From Hyphomicrobiales bacterium (GTDB lineage: Bacteria; Pseudomonadota; Alphaproteobacteria; Rhizobiales; Beijerinckiaceae), in assembly GCA_027487245.1 (NCBI GenBank), contig JAIYDY010000118.1, positions 1-51,539 of the forward strand: DNA of 51,539 nt, in the 5' to 3' direction. Below the pieces are notes generated by a model, which searched no databases, was not told the DNA's origin, and was given only the letters and a program-made list of their open reading frames with translations. The position numbers and the translations under genes were made by a program. Numbering within the stretch: the stretch's first letter is position 1; each line of letters starts with the position of its first letter. Positions 7,601-16,197 of this stretch are shown here, piece after piece.

Positions 7601-10258
7601 ATGAGCGGCGTCAACGAGATCAGGTCGACCTTCCTGAACTATTTCAAGGGACAGGGGCACGAGGTGGTGCCGTCGAGCCCGCTGGTTCCGCGCAACGATC
7701 CAACGCTGATGTTCGCCAATTCGGGCATGGTGCAGTTCAAGAATGTCTTCACCGGTGTCGAAAAGCGCCCCTATGTGCGCGCCACCACCGCCCAGAAAAG
7801 CGTCCGCGCTGGCGGCAAGCACAACGATCTCGACAATGTCGGCTACACGGCGCGGCATCACACCTTCTTCGAGATGCTCGGCAATTTCTCGTTCGGCGAC
7901 TACTTCAAGGATGTCGCGATCGAGCATGCCTGGAACCTGGTCACCCGCGAATATGGCCTGCCGAAGGACAAGCTGACCGTCACCGTCTATTCCGAGGACG
8001 ACGAGGCGCACCGGCTCTGGACGAAGATCGCCGGCCTGAGCGACAGCAAGATCATCCGCATCCCCACCTCCGACAACTTCTGGCGGATGGGGGATGTCGG
8101 CCCGTGCGGGCCCTGTTCAGAAATCTTCTATGACCATGGCGACCATATCCCCGGAGGGCCGCCCGGATCGGCTGATCAGGATGGCGATCGCTTCATCGAG
8201 ATCTGGAATCTCGTCTTCATGCAGTTCGAGGAAACGGCGGAAGGCGAGCGGCTGGCCTTGCCGCGCCCGTCGATCGATACCGGCATGGGGCTGGAGCGGA
8301 TCGCGGCCGTGCTGCAGGGCACCCATGACAATTACAACATCGACCTGTTCCGGGCCCTGATCAGCCGCGTCGCGGATCTGACCGGTGTCGATCCGGATGG
8401 CGCGCAGAAGGCCAGCCACCGCGTCATCGCCGACCACCTGCGCTGCTCGGCTTTCCTGATCGCCGATGGGGTGCTGCCGTCGAACGAAGGGCGCGGCTAT
8501 GTGTTGCGCCGGATCATGCGGCGCGGCATGCGCCATGCGCAGTTGCTCGGAGCGCGTGACCCGTTGTTGCACAAGATCCTGCCGACGCTGGTGCGCGAGA
8601 TGGGCCAGGCCTATCCCGAACTGGTCAGGGCCGAGACCCTGATCGCCGAGACGATGGAACTGGAGGAGACGCGCTTCCGCACCACACTGGCGCGCGGGCT
8701 GTCGATCCTTGATGCCGAGACTGCCGGCCTGAAGGCCGGCGACAGCCTGAAGGGCTCGGTGGCCTTCACCTTGTATGACACGTTCGGGTTTCCGCTCGAC
8801 CTGACGCAGGACGCCCTGCGCGCGCGCGACATCGGCGTCGACACGGACGGCTTTGCGGCGGCGATGAACGAGCAGAAGGCCAAGGCCCGCGCTGCCTGGG
8901 CCGGGTCCGGCGAGGCGGCGACCGATACGGTCTGGTTCGGGTTGCGCGAGCAGGTCGGTGCCACCGAGTTTCTCGGCTATGCCTCGGACCGTGCCGAGGG
9001 CGTGATCACGGCGCTGGTGCGCGGCGGCGCGGTGGCCGAGGCCCTGACAGCCGGCGAAACCGGCTTCGTGCTCATCAACCAGACGCCGTTCTATGCCGAG
9101 TCGGGCGGGCAGGTTGGCGACACCGGCGACATCCGCGGCGAGGGCTTCAGCGCGCGGGTCAAGGATACGCAAAAGAAGGTGGGCGACGTGTTTGCCCACG
9201 AGGTCGAGGTTCTGACCGGCGAACTCAGGGTCGGCAAGGCTGCCGAACTGGTGGTCGATGCCGGGCGCCGCAACGCGATCAGGGCCAATCATTCGGCCAC
9301 GCATCTGCTGCACGAGGCGCTCAGGCTGACCCTTGGCGACCACGTTGCACAGAAGGGCTCGATGGTGTCGGGCGAACGCCTGCGGTTCGATTTCAGCCAT
9401 CCCAAGGCGATTTCGGCGTCGGAACTGGGCGCGGTCGAAGCCATTGCCAACCGCGTCGTGCTGCAGAACGAACCGGTCGTGACCCGCCTGATGGGCGTCG
9501 ACGAAGCGATTGCGTCAGGCGCGCGCGCTCTGTTCGGCGAGAAGTATGGCGAGGAGGTTCGCGTCGTGTCGATGGGGACGGTGCGCGGCGGTGAGCGGGC
9601 CGGCAAGACCTTCTCGGTCGAGCTGTGCGGCGGCACGCATGCCTCCGCCACGGGCGACATCGGCCTGATCGCGGTCGTCGACGAGGGCGCGGTCGCGGCT
9701 GGCGTGCGCCGCATCGAGGCGATGACGGGCGATGCCGCGCGAGAGCACCTGGCGCGCGAAAGCCGCATGCTTCACCAGTTGGCCGGCCTGCTGAGGACGA
9801 CGCCTGCCGAGGCGCCCGAAAGGCTGGCGGCGATTCTCGATGAGCGCCGCAAGCTCGAGCGCGAACTGGGCGATGCCCGCAAGAAGCTGGCCATGGGCGG
9901 CCCTGCCGGCGGCGCCGATGCGGTGCGCGAGGTGGCTGGCGTCGGCTTTCTCGGGCGCATTGTCAGCGGTGTCGAGATGAAGGACCTCAAGAGCCTGGCC
10001 GATGGGGCGAAGGGCAGCGTCGCTTCGGGCGTGGTGGCCATTGTCGGTGTCGCCGGCGATGGCAAGGCCGGCGTCGTGGTCGCGGTGACCGATGACCTGA
10101 CGACGCGGTTCGATGCAGTGGCGCTGGTGCGTGCCGCCTCGGAGGCGCTGGGCGGCAAGGGCGGCGGCGGCCGGCGCGACATGGCGCAGGCCGGCGGACC
10201 GGACGGCGACAAGGCCGAGGCGGCCATGGCCGCGATCGAGGCAGCCCTGGCGGGCTGA
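7601..10258 (+). CDS. alaS: Alanyl-tRNA synthetase
   Basis: This cytoplasmic enzyme charges tRNA-Ala and hydrolyses mischarged Ser/Gly-tRNA. Domain order is the class II catalytic core (motif 2 region [14 protein letters not shown], motif 3 [13 protein letters not shown]), tRNA-recognition domain, editing domain and C-terminal domain. The zinc/editing motif is complete: His564 and His568 (HSATH) with Cys676 and His680 (CGGTH). Length is 885 residues from ATG 7601. An in-frame ATG at 7592 would add three residues, but the N-terminus [12 protein letters not shown] from 7601 matches the usual rhizobial start and lies further from GACGG. The C-terminal end is rich in Gly ([10 protein letters not shown]), as in other AlaRS. 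It is convergent with icd. Confidence 0.97.
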   Translation: MSGVNEIRSTFLNYFKGQGHEVVPSSPLVPRNDPTLMFANSGMVQFKNVFTGVEKRPYVRATTAQKSVRAGGKHNDLDNVGYTARHHTFFEMLGNFSFGDYFKDVAIEHAWNLVTREYGLPKDKLTVTVYSEDDEAHRLWTKIAGLSDSKIIRIPTSDNFWRMGDVGPCGPCSEIFYDHGDHIPGGPPGSADQDGDRFIEIWNLVFMQFEETAEGERLALPRPSIDTGMGLERIAAVLQGTHDNYNIDLFRALISRVADLTGVDPDGAQKASHRVIADHLRCSAFLIADGVLPSNEGRGYVLRRIMRRGMRHAQLLGARDPLLHKILPTLVREMGQAYPELVRAETLIAETMELEETRFRTTLARGLSILDAETAGLKAGDSLKGSVAFTLYDTFGFPLDLTQDALRARDIGVDTDGFAAAMNEQKAKARAAWAGSGEAATDTVWFGLREQVGATEFLGYASDRAEGVITALVRGGAVAEALTAGETGFVLINQTPFYAESGGQVGDTGDIRGEGFSARVKDTQKKVGDVFAHEVEVLTGELRVGKAAELVVDAGRRNAIRANHSATHLLHEALRLTLGDHVAQKGSMVSGERLRFDFSHPKAISASELGAVEAIANRVVLQNEPVVTRLMGVDEAIASGARALFGEKYGEEVRVVSMGTVRGGERAGKTFSVELCGGTHASATGDIGLIAVVDEGAVAAGVRRIEAMTGDAAREHLARESRMLHQLAGLLRTTPAEAPERLAAILDERRKLERELGDARKKLAMGGPAGGADAVREVAGVGFLGRIVSGVEMKDLKSLADGAKGSVASGVVAIVGVAGDGKAGVVVAVTDDLTTRFDAVALVRAASEALGGKGGGGRRDMAQAGGPDGDKAEAAMAAIEAALAG

Positions 10259-10261
10259 ATC

Positions 10262-10292
10262 AAAACCCGGGCCTCGCAGGGCGAGACCCGGG
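10262..10292 (-). terminator. Intrinsic terminator of icd
   Basis: CCCGGG(10266-10271)-c-CTCGC-agg-GCGAG-a-CCCGGG(10287-10292) is a strong 11-bp interrupted stem. Read on the minus strand it is followed by TTTT (10262-10265), so it should end the icd transcript. It may also block alaS read-through from the other side. Confidence 0.8.
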
Positions 10293-10329
10293 CCGGATCG
10301 TTCAGGCAGAAAACCTCAGGCGAAATGCC

Positions 10330-11544
10330 TCAGGCCGCCATGGCCTTGGTCAGGTTTTCGCTGATCTTGTCGAGGAAGCCGGTGGTCGACAGCCAGCGCT
10401 GGTCGGCACCGACGAGCAGGGCCAGATCCTTCGTCATGAAGCCGGCTTCGACCGTATCGACACAGACCTTTTCCAGCGTCTCGGCAAACTTCGAGAGCTG
10501 GAGGTTGTTGTCGAGCTTGGCGCGGTGCTTGAGCCCGCCGGTCCAGGCATAGATCGAGGCGATGGAGTTGGTCGAGGTCTCCTTGCCCTTCTGGTGCTCG
10601 CGATAGTGGCGGGTGACGGTGCCGTGCGCCGCTTCCGATTCCACCACCGAGCCATCAGGCGTCATCAGCACCGAGGTCATCAGGCCCAGCGAGCCGAAGC
10701 CCTGCGCCACGATGTCGGACTGCACGTCACCGTCGTAGTTCTTGGTGGCCCAGACATAGCCACCGGACCATTTCAGGGCAGAGGCCACCATGTCGTCGAT
10801 CAGGCGATGCTCGTAGGTGAGCTTCAGCGCGTCGAACTTGGCCTTGAACTCGGCCTCGAAGACCTCTTCGAAGATGTCCTTGAAGCGCCCGTCATAGGCC
10901 TTCAGGATCGTGTTCTTGGTCGACATGTAGACCGGCAGCTTGCGGATCAGGCCATAGTTGAGCGAGGCCCGCGCGAAGTCGCGGATCGAGTCATCGAGAT
11001 TGTACATGGCCATGGCCACGCCGGCGCCGGGGGACTTGAACACCTCGCGCTCGATGACATTGCCGTCGTCGCCGACGAACTTGATGGTCAGCGTGCCCTT
11101 GCCGGGGAAGCGGAAATCGGTGGCGCGATACTGGTCGCCGAAGGCGTGGCGGCCGACGATGATCGGCTGGGTCCAGCCGGGCACGAGGCGCGGCACGTTC
11201 TTGCAGATGATCGGCTCGCGGAAGATGACGCCGCCAAGGATGTTGCGGATCGTGCCATTCGGCGACTTCCACATCTCCTTGAGATTGAATTCCTTCACGC
11301 GGGCTTCGTCCGGCGTGATGGTGGCGCACTTCACGGCCACGCCATGCTTCTTCGTGGCGTTGGCGGAATCGATGGTGATCTGGTCGCGGGTGCGGTCACG
11401 CTCCTCGATGCCGAGGTCGTAGTATTCGAGGTTGATGTCGAGATACGGGTGGATCAGCTTGTCCTTGATGTACTGCCAGATGATGCGCGTCATCTCGTCG
11501 CCGTCCATCTCGACGACGGTGCCTGCAACCTTGATCTTGTTCAT
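10330..11544 (-). CDS. icd: NADP-dependent isocitrate dehydrogenase
   Basis: This is a TCA-cycle enzyme converting isocitrate to 2-oxoglutarate, CO2 and NADPH. The 404-residue protein is the dimeric, eukaryote-like NADP type usual in alphaproteobacteria: [19 protein letters not shown] near the N-terminus, [12 protein letters not shown], the substrate region [16 protein letters not shown] and the cofactor region [12 protein letters not shown]. The frame is open further upstream, but ATG 11542-11544 gives the normal start [20 protein letters not shown] and is preceded by AAGG on the minus strand. It is monocistronic, convergent with alaS, with a strong terminator between them. Confidence 0.97.
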   Translation of the reverse strand: MNKIKVAGTVVEMDGDEMTRIIWQYIKDKLIHPYLDINLEYYDLGIEERDRTRDQITIDSANATKKHGVAVKCATITPDEARVKEFNLKEMWKSPNGTIRNILGGVIFREPIICKNVPRLVPGWTQPIIVGRHAFGDQYRATDFRFPGKGTLTIKFVGDDGNVIEREVFKSPGAGVAMAMYNLDDSIRDFARASLNYGLIRKLPVYMSTKNTILKAYDGRFKDIFEEVFEAEFKAKFDALKLTYEHRLIDDMVASALKWSGGYVWATKNYDGDVQSDIVAQGFGSLGLMTSVLMTPDGSVVESEAAHGTVTRHYREHQKGKETSTNSIASIYAWTGGLKHRAKLDNNLQLSKFAETLEKVCVDTVEAGFMTKDLALLVGADQRWLSTTGFLDKISENLTKAMAA

Positions 11545-11688
11545 GGAGAGCGACCTTCCCGCGGGTTTGTGTGCCGGAGCGCGCTCACCAAAGGTGCCCG
11601 CCCGTTTCAACGCTGTCTAACGCGCGCCCGGTCCTTCCGGCAAGCGCGGCTTTTGGCTGAAGGTAACAGTTTGCCAATCTTGTCACCG

Positions 11689-11841
11689 CGCGAAAGGCCG
11701 GTTTCCACTTTTTCGCTGCATGCCGCAACAGCCCGCGAGCATGCCGCGCGCGAAAATCCGGTTTCCACTTTTTCGCTGCATGCAGCATAGCCCGAGAGCA
11801 TGCCTTTCGCGAAAACCGGTTTCCACTTTTTCGCTGCATGC
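11689..11841. repeat. Three tandem copies of a Rhizobiales-type intergenic repeat
   Basis: The 23-bp core GTTTCCACTTTTTCGCTGCATGC (given here as GTTTCCACTTTTTCGC plus TGCATGC) occurs at 11701-11723, 11761-11783 and 11819-11841. Each is preceded by CGCGAAAA-CCG, and the copies are joined by GAGCATGCC-type linkers, a period of about 60 bp (60, then 58). Similar elements are scattered through many Rhizobiales genomes. The last copy runs to within 18 bp of the chosen trmJ start, so it lies in the trmJ promoter/leader region and also upstream of divergent icd. Confidence 0.85.
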
Positions 11842-11858
11842 TCTATGGACCCGGCACC

Positions 11859-12686
11859 ATGACCGGATCGGGCACACATCGCGATGGGGAGGGGTTGGCC
11901 GGCCCCGGCCCTGCCATCATTCTGGTCGAGCCGCAATTGTCCGAGAACATCGGCATGGTGGCGCGGGCGATGGCGAATTTCGGGCTCTCCGACCTCAGGC
12001 TGGTCAAGCCGCGCGATGGCTGGCCGACCGGTGGGGGGCTGCCCAAGGGCGCGCATCAGGCCGCATCCGGCGCCGTGCACATCCTTCATGGCGCAAAGCT
12101 CTTCGGCGACACGCGCGCGGCCATCGCCGACCTGAACATGGTTTTCGCCACCACCGCCCGGGCGCGCGGCCAGATGAAGCGGGTGTTCACGCCGGCCGAG
12201 ATGATGCCGGATGTCGCCAGCCGCGTGGCCGCAGGCCAGGGCGTCGGCATCCTGTTCGGGCGCGAACGCACCGGCCTTGAGAACGAGGACATCAGTCTCG
12301 CTGATGCGATCGTCACTTTCCCGGTCAATCCCCGGTTCGCCTCGCTGAACCTGGCGCAGGCGGTGCTGCTGATGGGCTATGAGTGGTTCCGCGCCGCCCA
12401 TGGCGACATCGTGCCATCGCCGGTGGAGGCACAGGTGCCGGCCCCGCGCGAGATGGTGGTGTCGCTGTTCGACTATCTGGAGGACGAACTCGACAAGGGC
12501 GGCTTCTTCCCGCCGGACAAGCGCGAGATCATGGCGCGCAACCTGCGTGACATCCTGCACAGGCTGACGATGAGCGAGCAGGACTGCCGGACCCTGCGCG
12601 GCGCGGTGCATGCGCTCGCCGAAGGCCGCAAGCGGCGCGCCAAGGACGGCCCTCCCCCACCAGCCAGCGACGCGCCCCTGGTGTGA
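11859..12686 (+). CDS. trmJ: tRNA (cytidine/uridine-2'-O-)-methyltransferase, TrmJ type
   Basis: This SpoU/SPOUT-family enzyme, 275 residues, probably methylates the ribose of nucleotide 32 in tRNA with S-adenosylmethionine. Trefoil-knot signatures are visible: LVEPQLSENIGMVARAMANFG near the N-terminus, GILFGRERTGLENEDISLAD in the middle and ASLNLAQAVLLMGYEW. A C-terminal helical extension after VPAPREMVVSLFDYLE is typical of TrmJ rather than TrmL. ATG 11859 is favoured; the earlier in-frame ATG 11838 lies inside the repeat. No strong Shine-Dalgarno sequence is seen for either. It is divergent from icd. Confidence 0.88.
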   Translation: MTGSGTHRDGEGLAGPGPAIILVEPQLSENIGMVARAMANFGLSDLRLVKPRDGWPTGGGLPKGAHQAASGAVHILHGAKLFGDTRAAIADLNMVFATTARARGQMKRVFTPAEMMPDVASRVAAGQGVGILFGRERTGLENEDISLADAIVTFPVNPRFASLNLAQAVLLMGYEWFRAAHGDIVPSPVEAQVPAPREMVVSLFDYLEDELDKGGFFPPDKREIMARNLRDILHRLTMSEQDCRTLRGAVHALAEGRKRRAKDGPPPPASDAPLV

Positions 12687-12789
12687 CGGCCCCTCGGCGA
12701 AAACACCTTCCAAAGCAGGCGGGCTTGCCGCATAGTTCACATCTGAACAGATTGCCGAAACGGTCCCGTCCCCAGGAAGGCCCCTTGCC

Positions 12790-13590
12790 ATGAGCACGCC
12801 CAGCCAATCCCCTGCCCTTTACACATCCGGCAACGGTGTTGCGACCATCACGCTCAACCGCCCCGAGAAACTCAATGCCTTCTCCGCCGGCATGTTCGCG
12901 GCGATCCGCTCAGGGCTGGACGAGGCCGAGAAGGACGACAGCGTCAGGGTGGTGATCTTCACCGGGCAGGGCCGGGCCTTCTCCTCCGGACAGGACCTGA
13001 CCGAGGCGCTGCCGACCGACGAGAATGGCCGCATCAACCTCGGCCCGCCGCTGGAGCGCGACTACAACCCTCTGGCGCTGCGCCTGATGGCCTACCCCAA
13101 GATCACGGTCGCGGCGATCAACGGGCCGGCGGTGGGCGCTGCGGCGAACCTCGTGCTGGCCTGCGATCTGGTGGTGGCTGCACGCTCGGCCTATTTTCAG
13201 CAGGCCTTTGCGCGCATCGCGCTCGTGCCGGATGCCGGCGGAACCTGGCTGTTGCCGCGCATTGTCGGCTCGAAGCTGGCACTGGCGCTGGCACTGACCG
13301 CAGACCGCGTGAGCGCGGACGATGGCCATCGCATGGGCCTGATCTACAAGGTGTTCGAGGATGCCAGCTTCGCCGCCGATGTGGCCGGCTTCGTCGCGCC
13401 CTTCGCAGCAGGGCCGGCCGGCGCCTACAAGCTGATCAAGCAGGCCTTTGCCAAGTCGCTCGACCATGATTTTGCCGCCCAACTGGCGCTCGAAGCCGAA
13501 TTGCAGAACGTGGCAGGCAAGAGCGACGATTTCCAGGAAGCCATCGCCGCCTTCGCCACCAAGCGCCCGCCGGTGTTCAAGGGGCGGTGA
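12790..13590 (+). CDS. Enoyl-CoA hydratase/isomerase, PaaG-like
   Basis: This crotonase-fold protein has 266 residues. The oxyanion-hole segments GRAFSSGQDL and INGPAVGAAANLVLACDLVVAA are present. The segment LVPDAGGTWLLPR contains the Asp characteristic of the PaaG/isomerase branch (ring-opening of epoxyphenylacetyl-CoA, or delta3-delta2 enoyl-CoA isomerisation), whereas hydratases usually have Glu at this position. No other phenylacetate genes are nearby, so the substrate is unknown; generic fatty-acid or aromatic acyl-CoA isomerisation is possible. GGAAGG precedes ATG 12790. Confidence 0.85.
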   Translation: MSTPSQSPALYTSGNGVATITLNRPEKLNAFSAGMFAAIRSGLDEAEKDDSVRVVIFTGQGRAFSSGQDLTEALPTDENGRINLGPPLERDYNPLALRLMAYPKITVAAINGPAVGAAANLVLACDLVVAARSAYFQQAFARIALVPDAGGTWLLPRIVGSKLALALALTADRVSADDGHRMGLIYKVFEDASFAADVAGFVAPFAAGPAGAYKLIKQAFAKSLDHDFAAQLALEAELQNVAGKSDDFQEAIAAFATKRPPVFKGR

Positions 13591-13620
13591 GGGAGGGAAG
13601 ACGGCAGGCTCTGGCTGTGC

Positions 13621-13644
13621 TAGATGACCATGTAGATAGCCATG
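13621..13644 (+). promoter_or_regulatory. 12-bp tandem repeat, probable toxin-antitoxin operator
   Basis: TAGATGACCATG (13621-13632) is followed directly by TAGATAGCCATG (13633-13644), identical at 10 of 12 positions. It ends 12 bp before the antitoxin start. Repeats in this position are typical of autorepression by Phd/YefM antitoxin-toxin complexes. Confidence 0.55.
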
Positions 13645-13656
13645 TGGGAGTGTTCA

Positions 13657-13905
13657 ATGTCGACCTACAGCGTTGCTGAGGCCAAGACCAAATTGAGCGA
13701 ACTGCTAGCCGGTGTCGAGGCGGGCAAGACCCAGATCATCACAAAGCGCGGAAGGCCGATTGCGCAGGTCATTCCGGTCGATCCAAAGCGGACGCCTGCC
13801 CCTTTGGACGTTCGAGGCCTGCGCGCGTTTGTGCAAGCGCTTCCCGATCCGGTCGACAACGCTGATGAAGCGCTCGCCCTCTGGAAGGCGCATGAGCGCT
13901 ATTGA
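13657..13905 (+). CDS. Phd/YefM-family antitoxin
   Basis: This 82-residue protein begins MSTYSVAEAKTKLSELL and continues GKTQIITKRGRPIAQVIP, the classic Phd/YefM N-terminal DNA-binding fold. The C-terminal part (residues about 45-82) should wrap the toxin. ATG 13657 is preferred over the in-frame ATG 13642 because GGGAG at 13646-13650 lies 6 nt upstream. The antitoxin should neutralise the PIN toxin encoded next and, with it, repress this promoter through the tandem repeats. The stop overlaps the toxin start (TGATG), indicating translational coupling. Confidence 0.9.
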   Translation: MSTYSVAEAKTKLSELLAGVEAGKTQIITKRGRPIAQVIPVDPKRTPAPLDVRGLRAFVQALPDPVDNADEALALWKAHERY

Positions 13906-14330
13906 TGTTTCTGATCGACACGTCGGTGCTTGTCAGCGCCTTCACCAAGGAGGATGCCAGCGACGGCGTCTTGCGCTGGCTTGACGACCATCGGCACGAG
14001 GTGCTTGCCATCAATGACTGGACTTGCGTCGAGTTCGCCTCGGCCCTGATGGTCAAGGTTCGGGATGGCCGCCTTTCAGCGGACAGCCAGAATGCAATAC
14101 AGTTCAGGTTCAATGCCGAGCGGCGATCCTTCCAGTTGCTGGATATCACGCGAGAGCACTTCTCCCTCGCGGAACAACTGTGCCAGCGTGCCCGTCTCGG
14201 CATCCGGTCAGGCGATGCGCTTCACGCTGCAGTGGCGCTTCTGGCTGACGCAACGCTGGTCACGCGCGACAAGGCCTTGCTGGCGGCTTCCGGCGCCTAT
14301 GGCCTGCGCCGTGTGGGCATATTCGACTAG
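13905..14330 (+). CDS. vapC: PIN-domain toxin (VapC type)
   Basis: This is a 141-residue Mg-dependent ribonuclease toxin. The four acidic PIN residues are in place: Asp5 (FLIDTS), Glu43 (CVEFASAL), Asp104 (RSGDALHAA) and Asp122 (VTRDKAL). VapC toxins usually cut tRNA or rRNA; the target here is unknown. ATG 13905 overlaps the antitoxin stop by one base; the TTG at 13902 is a poorer start. Pairing of VapC with a Phd-type antitoxin, rather than VapB, is common. It converges on the dehydrogenase gene with only 8 bp between stops. Confidence 0.92.
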   Translation: MFLIDTSVLVSAFTKEDASDGVLRWLDDHRHEVLAINDWTCVEFASALMVKVRDGRLSADSQNAIQFRFNAERRSFQLLDITREHFSLAEQLCQRARLGIRSGDALHAAVALLADATLVTRDKALLAASGAYGLRRVGIFD

Positions 14331-14338
14331 GCTGCCCC

Positions 14339-15205
14339 TCACCTCTTCAGCCGCGCCATCAGGCTGGAGGTGTCCCACCTGGCCCCGCCCATGGCCTGCA
14401 CTTCGGCATAGAACTGGTCGACCAGCGCGGTGACGGGCAGGTTCGCGCCGTTGCGGCGGGCTTCGCTGAGCACGATGCCGAGGTCCTTGCGCATCCAGTC
14501 GACCGCGAAGCCGAACTCGTACTGGCCCTTGTTCATGGTCTTGTGGCGGTTCTCCATCTGCCATGACCCAGCCGCGCCCTTGGAGATGACCTCGACCACG
14601 GCCTCGATATCCAGCCCGGCCTTCTGGCCGAAATGCAGCCCCTCGGCGAGGCCCTGCACCAGCCCGGCAATGCAGATCTGGTTGATCATCTTGGTGAGCT
14701 GGCCTGCGCCGGACGGCCCCAGAAGCTTGCACATGCGCGCGAAGCTGGCGATCACCGGCTCGGCCTTGGCATAGGGCGCCTCATCGCCGCCGCACATCAC
14801 GGTCAGCACGCCGTTCTGCGCGCCGGCTTGCCCGCCTGAAACGGGCGCATCGATGAAGTCGAAGCCCAGCGCTTTCGCCGCGGCGTGAAGCTCGCGGGCC
14901 ACATCGGCGGAGGCGGTGGTGTGGTCGACGAAGATCGCGCCCTTGCCCATGGCAGCGAAGGCGCCGTCCTTGCCGATGGTGACGGCGCGCAGGTCGTCAT
15001 CGTTGCCGACGCAGGCAAAGACGATGTCCTGCCCCTTTGCGGCTTCGGCCGGCGTCCTTGCAGCCTTGCCTCCGTGCTCGGCCACCCAGGCCTCGGCCTT
15101 AGCAAAGGTGCGGTTGTAGACGGTGACGGTGTGGCCGCCCTTGTTCACCAGATGCCCGGCCATCGGATAGCCCATCACGCCAAGGCCAAGGAATGCGACG
15201 TTCAT
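14339..15205 (-). CDS. Beta-hydroxyacid dehydrogenase (3-hydroxyisobutyrate / tartronate semialdehyde reductase family)
   Basis: This 288-residue NAD(P)-dependent oxidoreductase has the Rossmann motif GLGVMG at residues 7-12, the substrate motif DAPVSGGQAGA at 119-129 and the catalytic Lys172 in GQLTKMINQ. Family members act on 3-hydroxyisobutyrate, tartronate semialdehyde, succinic semialdehyde or, in the case of YihU, sulfolactaldehyde. The DAPVSGG form points to the GarR/GlxR/HIBADH branch rather than YihU. It is flanked by toxin-antitoxin genes, so context does not help. GGAGA on the minus strand about 7 nt before ATG 15205 supports the start. Confidence 0.85.
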   Translation of the reverse strand: MNVAFLGLGVMGYPMAGHLVNKGGHTVTVYNRTFAKAEAWVAEHGGKAARTPAEAAKGQDIVFACVGNDDDLRAVTIGKDGAFAAMGKGAIFVDHTTASADVARELHAAAKALGFDFIDAPVSGGQAGAQNGVLTVMCGGDEAPYAKAEPVIASFARMCKLLGPSGAGQLTKMINQICIAGLVQGLAEGLHFGQKAGLDIEAVVEVISKGAAGSWQMENRHKTMNKGQYEFGFAVDWMRKDLGIVLSEARRNGANLPVTALVDQFYAEVQAMGGARWDTSSLMARLKR

Positions 15206-15351
15206 GACAGGTCTCCAGCGCTGATCAGGATTGCAGGTGTGGCCCTACTGCACCAGCGCGCGCCGCACCAGTGGCGAAGACGCAAAAACCCTTTCGCACC
15301 GCAGCGACTCATTGCACCTTGGACAGGTCGGCAATGTCGCCGGCTTCATTC

Positions 15352-15437
15352 AGAAAGGAGGTGATCCAGTGTCTCATTGTCATCATTCGCGGTCTCAACA
15401 GGGCTGGGTCCTCTCTGCAAAGAGGCTCGGCGTCTGA
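15352..15437 (+). CDS. 22-codon micro-ORF with an exceptionally long Shine-Dalgarno sequence
   Basis: AGAAAGGAGGTGATCCAG (15352-15369) is complementary over 18 nt to the 3' end of 16S rRNA as known in alphaproteobacteria (...CTGGATCACCTCCTTTCT). Its last G starts a GTG codon at 15369, 7 nt after the GGAGG core. The frame runs 22 codons to TGA 15435-15437, beginning MSHCHHSRSQQG and ending SAKRLGV, and an intrinsic terminator follows 35 bp later. Spacing, start and terminator make a complete small gene. CCTCT/AGAGG (15410-15425) can form a stem inside the ORF. I do not recognise the peptide. Alternatives are a small RNA that binds 30S subunits, or a coincidental remnant of a 16S end; flanking bases do not continue the rRNA match. 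Confidence 0.5.
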
Positions 15438-15472
15438 TCGGACCAGCGTTCGACAATGCCAACGAGATCGGG

Positions 15473-15500
15473 AAGGGGCGGCCGCGAGGCTGCCCCTTTT
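15473..15500 (+). terminator. Intrinsic terminator after the micro-ORF
   Basis: AAGGGGCGGCC-GCGA-GGCTGCCCCTT forms an 11-bp stem with one G-T pair and a GCGA loop, ending in TTTT (15497-15500). It is a strong Rho-independent terminator on the plus strand, implying a transcript that starts upstream of the micro-ORF and ends before brnT. Confidence 0.85.
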
Positions 15501-15576
15501 CACTTCGGCCCGATGGCGGCCCTCAGCGCCGCGTTGCACGTGCGTCTTTCAAATGACACTTTCCTGTCGTTCCTTT

Positions 15577-15586
15577 TGTAGCTACA
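15577..15586. promoter_or_regulatory. Palindrome before brnT
   Basis: TGTAGCTACA is a perfect 10-bp palindrome ending one base before the brnT ATG at 15588. BrnT-BrnA systems are autoregulated through BrnA, so this is a plausible operator; position and symmetry are the only evidence. Confidence 0.35.
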
Positions 15587-15587
15587 T

Positions 15588-15860
15588 ATGAGCATGGGAT
15601 TTCAGTGGGACGACGAGAAAAGCACCGCGAATGAAGCCAAGCACGGCATTTCATTCCTGCAAGCGGCGCAGATTTTTCGAGGCCCCATCCTGACACGCCC
15701 GGACGACCGCAAGGACTATGGCGAGCAACGCTTTATCGCTTTGGGAGCCTATGACGGCGAGGTGTTGCGCGTGGTGTTCACGGAACGCGACGGCGATATC
15801 CGCCTCATCTCAGCATGGAGGGCTGGCAGACATGACCGCAAAAAATACCAAGGCCTCTAA
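15588..15860 (+). CDS. brnT: BrnT-family ribonuclease toxin
   Basis: This 90-residue protein has the BrnT signature: FQWDDEKSTANEAKHGISFLQA at the start and a C-terminal RLISAWRAGRHDRKKY, corresponding to the family RxISARxAxxxERxxY motif. BrnT is a RelE-fold toxin that inhibits translation and is neutralised by BrnA. Start ATG 15588 is followed by a second ATG at 15594; neither has a good Shine-Dalgarno sequence. The 3' end overlaps brnA by 29 nt. In the RISAR-equivalent motif the sequence reads RLISAWR, so the second conserved Arg position is shifted or replaced by Trp. Confidence 0.9.
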   Translation: MSMGFQWDDEKSTANEAKHGISFLQAAQIFRGPILTRPDDRKDYGEQRFIALGAYDGEVLRVVFTERDGDIRLISAWRAGRHDRKKYQGL

Positions 15861-16164
15861 CGTGGTTCGGTATGGCAGCCTTGATGAGTTGCCCTCCGCG
15901 CCACCCCTGAGCAAGGCCGTGAAGGCCATGAGCGACGCCGAGGTCGAGCGCCGCGCCCTGGTCGATGCCGACGCAGGTGCCATCCCCGAGGGCTTCTGGG
16001 ACACAGCCGAGGTGAAGGAACCCGAAGGCACCGAGCAAATCACGCTCAGGTTGCCCCGCAAGGTGCTCCGTCACTTCAAATCCACAGGAAAAGGCTACCA
16101 GAGCCGCATCAGTGCCGTGCTGGCGAGCTATGTGGATGCTACGAAGAAGAGGAAGGCGGGGTAG
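15832..16164 (+). CDS. brnA: BrnA-family antitoxin
   Basis: This 110-residue protein starts at ATG 15832 inside the end of brnT, with GGAGGG about 9 nt upstream. The C-terminal segment EQITLRLPRKVLRHFKSTGKGYQSRISAVLASYV is a ribbon-helix-helix DNA-binding domain, as in BrnA; the middle part (FWDTAEVKEPEG) is the usual linker. It should bind BrnT and repress the operon. A strong bidirectional terminator follows at 16198. Confidence 0.88.
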   Translation: MTAKNTKASNVVRYGSLDELPSAPPLSKAVKAMSDAEVERRALVDADAGAIPEGFWDTAEVKEPEGTEQITLRLPRKVLRHFKSTGKGYQSRISAVLASYVDATKKRKAG

Positions 16165-16197
16165 GGCTCGCTTCCTTTGCAAAATTCAAAAGGAGTC

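Noticed and set aside
10525..11790. 421-codon plus-strand frame opposite icd
   Set aside because: It is a shadow of icd; its C-terminal repeated FSLHAA units come from the DNA repeat cluster.
11607..12797. 396-codon minus-strand frame ending in repeated AACSEKVETGF-like units
   Set aside because: It is antisense to trmJ, and the repeated peptide is only the translation of the 60-bp DNA repeats.
14339..15205. YihU-type sulfolactaldehyde reductase
   Set aside because: The same superfamily, but the DAPVSGGQAGA motif points to the GarR/HIBADH branch; it is 13 kb from the sulfonate genes and lacks the shared operator.
15352..15369. Remnant of a 16S rRNA gene
   Set aside because: Only 18 nt match and the flanks diverge at once from rRNA sequence, while a start codon, frame and terminator fit a small gene; kept as an alternative only.
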